From NCBI GenBank assembly GCA_964605235.1, contig CAZSBB010000005.1, positions 62,001 through 126,000 of the forward strand: a stretch of DNA of 64,000 bases, written 5' to 3'. Source of the stretch: CAZSBB01 sp964605235. Lineage in GTDB: Bacteria; Planctomycetota; Phycisphaerae; Phycisphaerales; Phycisphaeraceae. Shown here one piece after another: positions 33,528 to 41,730 of the stretch. Every line of letters begins with the position of its first letter. Positions within the stretch are counted from its first letter, which is position 1. Under the pieces are notes generated by a model that saw only the letters and a program-made list of their open reading frames with translations, was not told the origin of the DNA and made no database searches. The position numbers were made by a program, and so were the translations under genes.

Positions 33528-34951
33528 GACGAGGCCTCGGCCGTGCTGCTGCGGGAGGGGGAATCCGCCGCGTCAACCTCCGGCAGCCAGCGCGCCAGGC
33601 TGGCCTTGACGCCGGTGCAGGCGGGATCGGCGGCGCGATTGCGCCACTCCAGCGGATCGTTCTGGTGGTCGTAGAGTTCTTCACTCCCGTCGGCATACCG
33701 GATGTAGCGCCAGCGCTGGGAGCGCAGGGCGTGATTGCCGCGTCGGTAGGTCGAGAGGCTGGGCCGGACGCGGGCGGCGCCAGGGTGGCGCAGCAGGGGA
33801 ACCAGGCTGTCCCCCTCCAGTTGCGGACGAGAAGGCAAACCGCAGAGCTCGACCAGCGTTGGATAAAGGTCCAGCAGGTTGACAGGCGCGCCGCAGCGGG
33901 CGTTGGGCGCCACGCCGCGCGGCGCCGCCACCGCCAGCAGATTGCGCGTGGCATGTTCCCAGAGGGCGAACTTGCGCCAGTGCAGCTTCTGACCCAGATG
34001 CCAGCCGTGGTCCGACCACAGCACGATGATGGTGTTGTCCCGCAATGGCGAACGGTCAAAGGCATCGAGCACCCGGCCGACCATGTCATCCACGAAGCTG
34101 ATGGACGCCAGGTACGCCCGCACGCAATCACGCCACGCCCCGGCGGCGGTGATGCGCTCGTGATCGGAGCGAAACACGCGCTCGCGGCCGGCGGGCGGGA
34201 CATCGTCCAGGTCGTCCTCCTTCACCGTCGGCAACGTGACCTGCTCCAGCGGAAAGCGGTCGAAGTACGCCCCCGGCACGTGCCAGGGCAGATGCGGGCG
34301 AAAGAAGCCGCACCCGAGGAACAGCGGCTGAGCATGCTTGCGGTTGAGCTGCTCGATGACCCAGTCCGCCACCTGATGGTCGCCCATGTCCCGCACCGGG
34401 TGGTCCAACGCCCCCCAGGTGAAATCGCCTTTGGATCCCGCCGGCTGACTGGTTGGGACGGGATCTTGCGGGCGGTTCATGGTTGGTGAGGGCCAATAGT
34501 CGTCCCAGGACTGCGGGTCAGGATCATGGATAATCTTGCCGGCTCCGATGGCGTGGTACCCGGCAGCGCGGAAGTGCTGGGGCAAAGTCACCGCGTCGCG
34601 CAGCACCGGACTGAGGCGCATGGGCTGGTTGTTGCGGTAGATCCCGGAGGTGGAGGGACGAATCCCCGTGAGCAGCGCCGCCCGCGAGGGATTGCACGTG
34701 GGCGCGGCACAGTAGGCACGGGTGAACAGCGTGCCGCGTCCAGCTAAACGGTCGAGATGCGGCGTGCGCGTGTCCGGATGCCCGCCGAGGCACCCGACCC
34801 AGTCATTGAGGTCGTCGATGCCGATGAACAACACATTCGGCGGACGGCCGGCCCGCGCGGTTCGCTGCGCGGTGGTGGCGCATCCACTGAGCGTCATGGC
34901 GCACATGCCCGCCAGGGAGGTCGACATGAAGCGCCGCCGACTGATCAACAT
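33524..34951 (-). CDS. Sulfatase, iduronate-2-sulfatase-like, Tat/lipoprotein signal
   Basis: This 475-residue protein has a twin-arginine start (SRRRFMSTSLAG) and a lipobox LSGC (C24). FIGIDDLNDWVGCLGG holds the metal-binding Asp pair, and C86-N-P-S-R-AALLTG carries the formylglycine cysteine. Later blocks (GAGKIIHDP, PLFLGCGFFRPHLPW, IIVLWSDHGWHLGQKLHW) match iduronate-2-sulfatase-like members. ATG 34951 has GAGGAT about ten bases upstream. It hydrolyses sulfate esters in the periplasm. The second sulfatase in the same operon is from a different subfamily, so the substrate probably carries sulfate at two different positions. A maturation enzyme is required and not encoded here. Confidence 0.95.
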   Translation of the reverse strand: MLISRRRFMSTSLAGMCAMTLSGCATTAQRTARAGRPPNVLFIGIDDLNDWVGCLGGHPDTRTPHLDRLAGRGTLFTRAYCAAPTCNPSRAALLTGIRPSTSGIYRNNQPMRLSPVLRDAVTLPQHFRAAGYHAIGAGKIIHDPDPQSWDDYWPSPTMNRPQDPVPTSQPAGSKGDFTWGALDHPVRDMGDHQVADWVIEQLNRKHAQPLFLGCGFFRPHLPWHVPGAYFDRFPLEQVTLPTVKEDDLDDVPPAGRERVFRSDHERITAAGAWRDCVRAYLASISFVDDMVGRVLDAFDRSPLRDNTIIVLWSDHGWHLGQKLHWRKFALWEHATRNLLAVAAPRGVAPNARCGAPVNLLDLYPTLVELCGLPSRPQLEGDSLVPLLRHPGAARVRPSLSTYRRGNHALRSQRWRYIRYADGSEELYDHQNDPLEWRNRAADPACTGVKASLARWLPEVDAADSPSRSSTAEASS

Positions 34952-35004
34952 CGGTCGTATCCTCGGAGCAGGCGTCGCCATGCGCTGGTCTGGGTCGCCG
35001 TCGG

Positions 35005-35748
35005 TTACTGAGCGTGCAGATTGTCCATCAGCTTGGTCTGCCCGGCGGCATATGCGGCCGCGTAGGTGCCGCCGATTTCCACCCGGACGTTTTCGACGTG
35101 ACCATCGCCCGCAACGGCATTGGCGGTGGAGCCGACGTGTCGTCCCGAGTGCAAACCATTGCTGGCGCTGTCGCCCCAGATCGACTTGAAGTACTGATAG
35201 GCGTACTGATAGGGCAGGTTGTTGGAAGCGACACTGGTGCCCGCCTCGGAGTCGAAAAAGATCGGATCGTGGACCGGCCTGATGTCGCGCTCGGGGCTGT
35301 ACGGGTCGTGCTGGCCCTGGGCGGTGGAACGGAACATGCCCGCGGTGCGGTTGTAGTGGTAGGAAATGTTATTGCCGCCCCAGCCGGAGGTGCTGTAGCC
35401 GCCGCCGTCGGTGTCGCTGTTGTGCCGGGTGGAATCGGAAGGACAGTCCCAGAGATTCTTGTTGGGGATGTAAGGTCCGATCGAACCATTGGCGTCGGCG
35501 GTGAAGGCGCGATGCACCGGCCACTGCTTCTGGGACGCCGCGAGCAACCACCCGTTCCAGTCGCCCGCGTAGGTGTAGAGGATCACCCCGAACTGCCGCA
35601 GCGTCGACTGGCATTTGACGCTTTGCCCGGCGGCGCGCGCCCCCGCCAGCGCCGGCAGCAGCACCGCGATGAGCAGCGTGATGATGCTGATCACCACCAG
35701 CAGTTCGATGAGCGTGAAGGCTCGCCGTGAGGGGTCGGATGTGGCCAT
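35005..35748 (-). CDS. Pseudopilin-like protein with prepilin N-terminal methylation motif (3 of 6)
   Basis: At 247 residues this is the shortest of the six. The cleavage site is SRRA|FTLIELLVVISII, the helix ends LLPALAGAR, and the C-terminus has LHSGRHVGSTANAVAGDGHVENV, so the H-x(n)-DGH pattern is complete. ATG 35748 has a GGAGG ribosome site; the frame to 35811 is an overrun. It sits 59 bases after the LacI stop and 53 bases before the sulfatase start, all on the minus strand. Confidence 0.9.
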   Translation of the reverse strand: MATSDPSRRAFTLIELLVVISIITLLIAVLLPALAGARAAGQSVKCQSTLRQFGVILYTYAGDWNGWLLAASQKQWPVHRAFTADANGSIGPYIPNKNLWDCPSDSTRHNSDTDGGGYSTSGWGGNNISYHYNRTAGMFRSTAQGQHDPYSPERDIRPVHDPIFFDSEAGTSVASNNLPYQYAYQYFKSIWGDSASNGLHSGRHVGSTANAVAGDGHVENVRVEIGGTYAAAYAAGQTKLMDNLHAQ

Positions 35749-35807
35749 GGGTCGATTCCTCCAGTAAGCGGCGTGAGGGTGCGACATGAAGCCGCGGGCG
35801 CTGGGAC

Positions 35808-36899
35808 TCATTGGTTCAACCGCTGCGGGACGGGCCCGGCGCTGTCGCGCCAGACCATCTCGCCTTCCAGGCGATCATCCTCGATCTCGTGGGTCTCGCC
35901 GTTGATCTGTCGGGTCAGCAGTTCCACCGCCCGCTCGACCATCTGATGTTCATCGCGGCGAATGGTGGACAGCGCCGGCTGCACGTCCCGGCAGACCCAC
36001 AGGTCGTCATGGCCCACCAGGCTGATGTCGCGCGGAACGACATAGCCGCGGCGCTGCAGCTCCTGCAGCGCTCCCAGCGCCATCCAGTCGTTGCAGAAAA
36101 TGATGGCGGTGGGCAGGCAGCCCAACTCGAGATACCGGCATACCGCTTCGCGTCCACCCCGTAAGTCCGCGGGCAGATCCTGGAGAAACCAGGGCTCCGC
36201 CGGCACGATGGACAAGTCCCGCAAGGTCTGACAGTAGCTGTCATAGCGGGTCTGAGCGGTGGGATAAACCATGCGATTCATCGCCAGCCCGATCTGGCGG
36301 TGTCCCCATGCCGCCAGCCGCAACACCGCCTGCTGGATCGCGGGCGCCGGGTCGGAGCAGACGCAACTGATGCCCAGCCGTTGCGAAGCGTCGTTGATGC
36401 CCACCGCGGGGACCTCCAGTTCAACCAGTCGGCGAACCAGATCCACGGATGGGTGTCCCGCCAGCAGCACGCCGTCCACCCGGTTCTGCTGCACGATGGC
36501 GGGCAGCGGGGTGCGGCCCGACTCGCTGCGCTGCACACACTCGATGTTGACATGCAGTTCGTGCTCGTTGAGCACCTGCTGGGCATGCCAGGCGATGCGC
36601 TGCAGAAACTGTTCGTCTGGCCGATCCGACTCCGAGGACGCCAGCAGCACGCCAATCGCGCGGGCGCGTTTGCTGCGCAGCGGGCGGGGCCGGTAACCGA
36701 GCTTGCGCGCCAACTGGCGAATCGCCTTGGCGCGCTCGGCGCTGATGCGCGGGTCGCGATTGAGCGCGCGGGAAACAGTGGAGATGTCCACTTGCGCCAG
36801 CCGGCTCAGATCGCGCAAGCCGATGGACTTGGCGGATGGTCGAGTGGTCCGGGATTCGGCGGCAGACTGGGGCAAGGGTGCGAACCTCCGCTCTTGCAT
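35808..36899 (-). CDS. LacI-family transcription regulator
   Basis: This 363-residue protein has its HTH at about residues 24-70 (LRDLSRLAQVDISTVSRALNRDPRISAERAKAIRQ), then the hinge LGYRPRPLRSKRARAIGVLL and a periplasmic-binding-like domain (GVLLAGHPSVDL, AIIFCNDWMALGALQELQRRGYVVP, SLVGHDDLWVC). It senses a cytoplasmic sugar and represses the operon it heads (pseudopilin, two sulfatases, GH16) and probably the divergent GH31 genes. ATG 36899 and ATG 36908 are both possible; the long upstream frame to 37181 would overlap the GH31 gene. The operator-like palindrome 36902-36922 overlaps the 36908 start. ATG 36899 is the more likely. Confidence 0.92.
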   Translation of the reverse strand: MQERRFAPLPQSAAESRTTRPSAKSIGLRDLSRLAQVDISTVSRALNRDPRISAERAKAIRQLARKLGYRPRPLRSKRARAIGVLLASSESDRPDEQFLQRIAWHAQQVLNEHELHVNIECVQRSESGRTPLPAIVQQNRVDGVLLAGHPSVDLVRRLVELEVPAVGINDASQRLGISCVCSDPAPAIQQAVLRLAAWGHRQIGLAMNRMVYPTAQTRYDSYCQTLRDLSIVPAEPWFLQDLPADLRGGREAVCRYLELGCLPTAIIFCNDWMALGALQELQRRGYVVPRDISLVGHDDLWVCRDVQPALSTIRRDEHQMVERAVELLTRQINGETHEIEDDRLEGEMVWRDSAGPVPQRLNQ

Positions 36900-36901
36900 T
36901 T

Positions 36902-36922
36902 GTTGCATGAGAATGATACAAC
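36902..36922. promoter_or_regulatory. Operator-like palindrome between LacI and GH31 genes
   Basis: A 21-base imperfect palindrome, GTTGCATGA-N-centre-TGATACAAC in form, pairs at 14 of 20 arm positions (GTTG to CAAC, AT to AT). A second element CAACTGTTG (9 bases, palindromic about its T) follows at 36919-36927, sharing the CAAC half. Only 23 to 32 bases separate the two divergent start codons, so binding here would block both genes. It is typical of a LacI-family autoregulatory site. Confidence 0.55.
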
Positions 36923-36931
36923 TGTTGCACA

Positions 36932-39310
36932 ATGCTGTCAACCTCCAGCGTTCATTCAGTTCCCCGTTTGACCGCCCGGCTGCATCCCGATGCGCTCTAC
37001 GATCAGCCGTATCAGGAGGTCGAAATCGACACCTGTGCCTATCAACCGCTGATCGGTCGGCCGCGCCTGCTGGCGGCGGAGCCGGCCGGCGCGCTGTGGC
37101 GCTGTGACAACGGCTATCTGCGGATCGATCATCTGGTCGAAGGCATGATCCGGGTGCGTCTGGCGTCCGCGGCGGAACCAACTTCTTCGCTCACCGAACG
37201 CCTGGGGCTGGCCTGCATGACGCCCCAGCCTGGCCGGCATCGTCAGGTCACCACCGAGTCCACGCTGCGTTTCATCACCGAGGAGTTGGAACTCGACATT
37301 GATCTGGCGGCCGGCGACTGGCGACTGGCGGGCGCTGACGGCTGCCTGCTGTGGCGCTCGGCCGACGGCGGCCCGCGTCTGGGTGATCCGACACCCGACG
37401 GCGCCGGGCAGCGCTTTGCCTGCACCAGTCTGCTGCGCAACGAACGCTTCTTCGGCTTCGGCGCCCGCACCGCCGCCCCGGATCGCACCGGCGCCACCGT
37501 CGACATCTTCAGCGTGAAAGCCGGTCTGGTCAGCGGCGACTACGGCGGGTTTCCGCTCCCCTACTTCTTCAGCACCGCTGGTTTCGGCTTTTTCCTGAAC
37601 AACCCCTGGCCGCATGTCTACTTCGACATGGGCGCCAGCGATCCCACGCGCTGGTCGGTCCACGCGCCCGGCGGCGACTGCGACCTGATCTTCATCGCCG
37701 GCCCGACCTGCGCCGATGTCGTCCGCCGCTTCACTGCGATCGTCGGGCGCATTCCCCTCATTCCCCGGTGGATGCTCGGCTACTGGTGCTCAAGCCTGAA
37801 GTTCAACGCCGGCGCCCAGGCGGTCGCCGACGCCAGGCGGATGCGCGCTGAAGGCTGTCCCTGTGATGTCTTCGTCTTCGACGGTCCCTGGCGCGGCGGA
37901 CAGGCCTTTGCCGCGCTCTATGGCGGCAGTCAGCAGTACCCCTCCAACGACATGCAGTGGCATCCGGATTTCGGCGACGGTCCCGCCACCATCGCCCAAC
38001 TCCACGAACTGGGCATCAAGACCAGCCTGCACCTCAATTCCCGCAACTTCGCGCCTGACACCGCCGCCGCCGGCGTCGCCCGCGGCCTGCTGCGCCAGCA
38101 GGGGGATGAGGTCGTCCCCCGCGTCGGCGATCCCGCCGGCGAAGCGTATTACGAAAGCCACCTCGTCCCCCGCATCGCCGAGGGCGTGGACCTCTGGTGG
38201 ACCGACCACTCCGACCGCGTCAGCGGTGAACTCGCGCCCGGCGTGCCCTCGCGCAACCTGTTCGGCGCGCTGTGGAACCGACTGCTGGCGCAGATCATGG
38301 CGCGGCAGGGTCGGCCGCAGGATCTGTCACTCTCACGCGGCGGCGGCATCGGCTCGCAGCGCTACGCCATTCCCTGGCCCGGCGACACGCGGTGCGGCGT
38401 CGACGCGCTGGCGGATGATCTCGCCTTCATGCTCTCAGGCGGCATCAGCGGCTTCCCCCTGACCAGCATCGACCTCGCCGGCTTCGCGCCGCGCGGCAAC
38501 CCCCGGACGGACTATCCCGATCAGCAGGCGGTGGAAGCGGAGATGTTCGACGATGAGAACATCTGCCGGCGCCTGTGCCAGCCCCTGCTGTTCACCCCCG
38601 TGCCGCGCATGCACGGCAACTGGGCGACACCGCCGAAATGGCCCTGGCACTGCAGCGCGCCGGCGCGGCGGCTGTACCGCGAGGCGCTGCGGTTCCGCTA
38701 TCGCCTGACGCCCTACCTGTACGCCTGCGCCATCGCGGCGGCGCGCACCGGCGCGCCGATCCTGCGGCCGATGGTCTATCACCATCCTGATGATCCTGAC
38801 GCCATCGCCGCGACGATGCAGTTCTATCTCGGGCCGGCGCTGCTGGTGGCGCCGGTGACGCAAGCCGGACGAGACACCTGGTCGGTGTATCTCCCGCAGG
38901 GACGCTGGACGAACTGGTGGACCGACCGCGTGTACACCGGACCGGCGCGGATCGAAGTGGCGGCGCCGCTGCGGGAGCTGGCGGGGCTGCCGCTGTTCGC
39001 CCGCGCCGGCGCCATCGTGCCGCGACAGCCGGTCACGGACCATCTCGAGGAGCAGGCGCCCGAGCAGTTGGATTTCGACGTCTTCCCCGATGATCAGGCG
39101 GCGTTCGACCTGCACGAAACCGCCGCGGTGACGCACCGGCTTGAGGTGCGTCGCGCGGGGGCGAACTGGGTGATTTCGCTGCCCAATCTCACCGCTGCGC
39201 CACGGCGGTACCGCGTCGCCTTGCACCTGGGCCCGGGGCAGGTGATTCAAAGCCCGCAGTGGACCGTGGAACCGGGCGCGACCGCTCAATGGAGTGCCAC
39301 TTCGTCATGA
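36932..39310 (+). CDS. GH31-family alpha-glycosidase
   Basis: This 792-residue protein has the N-terminal galactose-mutarotase-like domain (to about 265) and a barrel with the nucleophile D425 in LWWTDHSDRV and the acid/base D485 in PWPGDTRCGVDAL. SLSRGGGIGSQRYAI comes just before the acid/base. RFFGFGARTAAPDR and PRWMLGYWCSSLKFNA are GH31 hallmarks. Members cut alpha-xylosides, alpha-glucosides or alpha-galactosides from chain ends. There is no signal peptide, so it is cytoplasmic and works on imported oligosaccharides. ATG 36932 has no ribosome site; it may be leaderless, or the true start may lie further in. It is coupled by ATGA overlap to the next gene. Confidence 0.93.
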   Translation: MLSTSSVHSVPRLTARLHPDALYDQPYQEVEIDTCAYQPLIGRPRLLAAEPAGALWRCDNGYLRIDHLVEGMIRVRLASAAEPTSSLTERLGLACMTPQPGRHRQVTTESTLRFITEELELDIDLAAGDWRLAGADGCLLWRSADGGPRLGDPTPDGAGQRFACTSLLRNERFFGFGARTAAPDRTGATVDIFSVKAGLVSGDYGGFPLPYFFSTAGFGFFLNNPWPHVYFDMGASDPTRWSVHAPGGDCDLIFIAGPTCADVVRRFTAIVGRIPLIPRWMLGYWCSSLKFNAGAQAVADARRMRAEGCPCDVFVFDGPWRGGQAFAALYGGSQQYPSNDMQWHPDFGDGPATIAQLHELGIKTSLHLNSRNFAPDTAAAGVARGLLRQQGDEVVPRVGDPAGEAYYESHLVPRIAEGVDLWWTDHSDRVSGELAPGVPSRNLFGALWNRLLAQIMARQGRPQDLSLSRGGGIGSQRYAIPWPGDTRCGVDALADDLAFMLSGGISGFPLTSIDLAGFAPRGNPRTDYPDQQAVEAEMFDDENICRRLCQPLLFTPVPRMHGNWATPPKWPWHCSAPARRLYREALRFRYRLTPYLYACAIAAARTGAPILRPMVYHHPDDPDAIAATMQFYLGPALLVAPVTQAGRDTWSVYLPQGRWTNWWTDRVYTGPARIEVAAPLRELAGLPLFARAGAIVPRQPVTDHLEEQAPEQLDFDVFPDDQAAFDLHETAAVTHRLEVRRAGANWVISLPNLTAAPRRYRVALHLGPGQVIQSPQWTVEPGATAQWSATSS

Positions 39311-41697
39311 CCTCGACGCGTCGACTATTGCTGCTGACTGGCGTTTTGGCGCTGATGATGACCTCCGGCGCGGCGACCCGGGCGGCGGACCTGGCGACCT
39401 TGCCCGGCGTGCACTACCAGTACGCCGAGGTGGTCGACGGTCAGGCCGGCCCGCTGCAGTCCGACCCGTTCCTGCGCCTGACCGATGGCAAGAAGCGAAC
39501 CCGCAACCTCGCCACCGCGCGCCGACCGGGGCAAGCCAAAGCCTTGCGCGTGGTTTTCGACTTCGGCGTCAGCGTGGCGCCGGAACGGATCATCATCACC
39601 CGCAAGTTTCCCCGCGACCCGGGACAGGCGCTGGAGCGCATCGTGGTCCACAGCGGCGACGACATGGAACAGCTCCGGCCGAGAGGAAGTTTTGCCGTGA
39701 ATCCAGCGTGGAGTGAGTCCTCGGACGCCGATGTGACATTGGAACTGGAGAACTGTCAGGGGCGGTATTTGCTGCTTGACCTGCAACAAGACGCCCATGC
39801 GGAACACGACCGGGTGTCGATCACGGAAATCCGCGTGCTCGGCTCGGCCGAGGCGCGGAATCAGATCAGCGCTGCGGGCGCTGTGACCCAACTGCAGCGG
39901 GCGACGGCTCAGCCGCGGGAGCGCGGCTCGTTGTGGGCGGAACGTCACGTGCCGGGCAATCTGTTCACGCCCGAGGAAAACGTGGCGTTGCGGGTGTTCT
40001 GCGAGGACGACAAGCAGGCGGCGGTGACGGTGCATGGCCGGGTGACGGATTATTGGGGGCAGGTGACGGCGGCGCTGGAGCACACCTTCGCCGGGGGAGC
40101 GGAGCGTGAGCCGTGGACGCTGGACCTGGGGCAGTTGGAGCCCGGATATTACGAGATCAAGCTCAGTCGCAGTCCGGACGCGCTGGCGGCGGCGCTGCGA
40201 CCGGTAAAGCCCAGGCTATTCACTGGAACCGAGAACCTGGAGAACGACGAAGGCGAGGAGGCGGACGAATCCGACGGAAGCGCCACGCCGGCGGCGGAGG
40301 TCCAGTCGCCGGTGCTGATGCTCAGCGTGGTGGTGGCGCCGCAACGGCAATTGACGGCCGCCCAGGCGCGGGCTCAGGGGCTGCGCTTCGGCATCAAAAT
40401 GTGGGATCGTGACTGGTACGACACCCATGAACTGATGGGCGGCTGCGCCCGGCTGGGCCTTCACTGGACCCGCGAAATCTTCACCTCGCCGCTGGAAGCC
40501 CTGGAAAACCTCGGCTTCAACCTCGTGATGAAGGTGGAGCGGTTCCCCGCGTCGTGCTACGACGACCAGCGTTACCCGCCGATCGAGAAATGGAGCCGCG
40601 CCCAGGGCGTGCGCCACAAGTGGCGCAAACGACCCACCGGCTGGGGCGTGGCGTCTGTCCCCAAGAAGGAGCCATACCAGCAATGGCTCAAGGAACAGAT
40701 CGCACAACTGCCGGCCGAGCAGACCGTCTTTGAAATCTGGAACGAGCCCTGGAACAAGATGTCCGCCCAGGATTTTGCTCCGCTGTGCCAGTGGGCGGTC
40801 GAAGCGGTCCGCGCCGTGCGCCCCGACGCCATCGTCGGCCCCAACCTGGGCGCCAAATACCACTGGGACCAGCCCTTCCTCGAACTCGGCGGCCTGCGCG
40901 GCTCGAACATGGTGGCGCTGCACCCCTACACCCAGCATGCCCCCGAAAACAAATTCACCGGCGGGTTCCGCCAACTGCTGCGCGAGCGGCGCCGGCTTTA
41001 CGAGCATTACGCCGGCAAACCCCTGGAGCTTTACGTCACCGAGTTCGGCTGGCCGACGCCCCCCGCCGGGCCCCGGGCGTTCACCACCGAGCGCATGCAG
41101 GCTGCGTTCACCGTGCGCCACGCGCTGGTGCTTTATGCCGAGGACGTCAAGGCCTTCATGCCGCATGTGCTGGGCCAGGACGAGAGCAATCCCGAGGACC
41201 ATGAGGACTGGTACGGGTTCTTTCGGCGCGATCACATGCCCAAACCGGTGGTCGCCGCGTATGCCACCTGCGCCCGCATGATCGACGGCAGCCGCTTCAT
41301 CGGCGACCTCGACCTGGGCGCGCAGGTCGGCGCCCTGCTCTTTGCGCGCGAAGGCGTGCTGACCCTGGCGCTGTGGACCGGCGCGGAAAGTAAATCCATA
41401 CACCTTCAGCCGGGCGTGGAATCCGTCAGCATGGTGGACCTCATGGGCCGGCATAAGCAACTGGCGGTCCCCGGCGGCGCGCTGGAACTCACCCTCACCG
41501 GCGACGTCATCTACCTGGTCGGCGTCGGCGCTTCGATGCGCACCCAGCTGGCGCCCTTCAACCCGCTGCACTGGCCCTGCCCCACCGAGTTCATCGACGG
41601 CAAACCCGGGCGCGGCGCCATGCACTACCCGCCCCGCGAGTCGCCCGATGACCTGCGCTGGCGCGATGGCCCGGTGGTCAACGTCCCCCAGCCCTGA
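39307..41697 (+). CDS. Clan GH-A-like glycoside hydrolase, secreted (tandem paralogue 1)
   Basis: This 796-residue protein has a signal peptide (residues 1-26, ATRAAD). A discoidin-like beta domain at about 30-180 (LRVVFDFGVSVAPERIIITR, RYLLLDLQQDAHAEHDRVSITEIRV) and a beta linker with an acidic run near residues 318-330 follow. The barrel at about 365-700 has probable acid/base E480 in FEIWNEPWN and nucleophile E579 in YVTEFGWPTPP. It resembles GH39 or GH5-like retaining enzymes. Translation is coupled to GH31. It is a paralogue of the following protein, sharing LRFGIKMWDRDW, RLGLHWTREIF and FMPHVLGQ segments. It is secreted, so it probably generates the oligosaccharides that GH31 finishes. 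Confidence 0.8.
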   Translation: MTSTRRLLLLTGVLALMMTSGAATRAADLATLPGVHYQYAEVVDGQAGPLQSDPFLRLTDGKKRTRNLATARRPGQAKALRVVFDFGVSVAPERIIITRKFPRDPGQALERIVVHSGDDMEQLRPRGSFAVNPAWSESSDADVTLELENCQGRYLLLDLQQDAHAEHDRVSITEIRVLGSAEARNQISAAGAVTQLQRATAQPRERGSLWAERHVPGNLFTPEENVALRVFCEDDKQAAVTVHGRVTDYWGQVTAALEHTFAGGAEREPWTLDLGQLEPGYYEIKLSRSPDALAAALRPVKPRLFTGTENLENDEGEEADESDGSATPAAEVQSPVLMLSVVVAPQRQLTAAQARAQGLRFGIKMWDRDWYDTHELMGGCARLGLHWTREIFTSPLEALENLGFNLVMKVERFPASCYDDQRYPPIEKWSRAQGVRHKWRKRPTGWGVASVPKKEPYQQWLKEQIAQLPAEQTVFEIWNEPWNKMSAQDFAPLCQWAVEAVRAVRPDAIVGPNLGAKYHWDQPFLELGGLRGSNMVALHPYTQHAPENKFTGGFRQLLRERRRLYEHYAGKPLELYVTEFGWPTPPAGPRAFTTERMQAAFTVRHALVLYAEDVKAFMPHVLGQDESNPEDHEDWYGFFRRDHMPKPVVAAYATCARMIDGSRFIGDLDLGAQVGALLFAREGVLTLALWTGAESKSIHLQPGVESVSMVDLMGRHKQLAVPGGALELTLTGDVIYLVGVGASMRTQLAPFNPLHWPCPTEFIDGKPGRGAMHYPPRESPDDLRWRDGPVVNVPQP

Positions 41698-41730
41698 TCC
41701 TGCCCGCCCTGGCATCCTGAGGAGTTCAAT

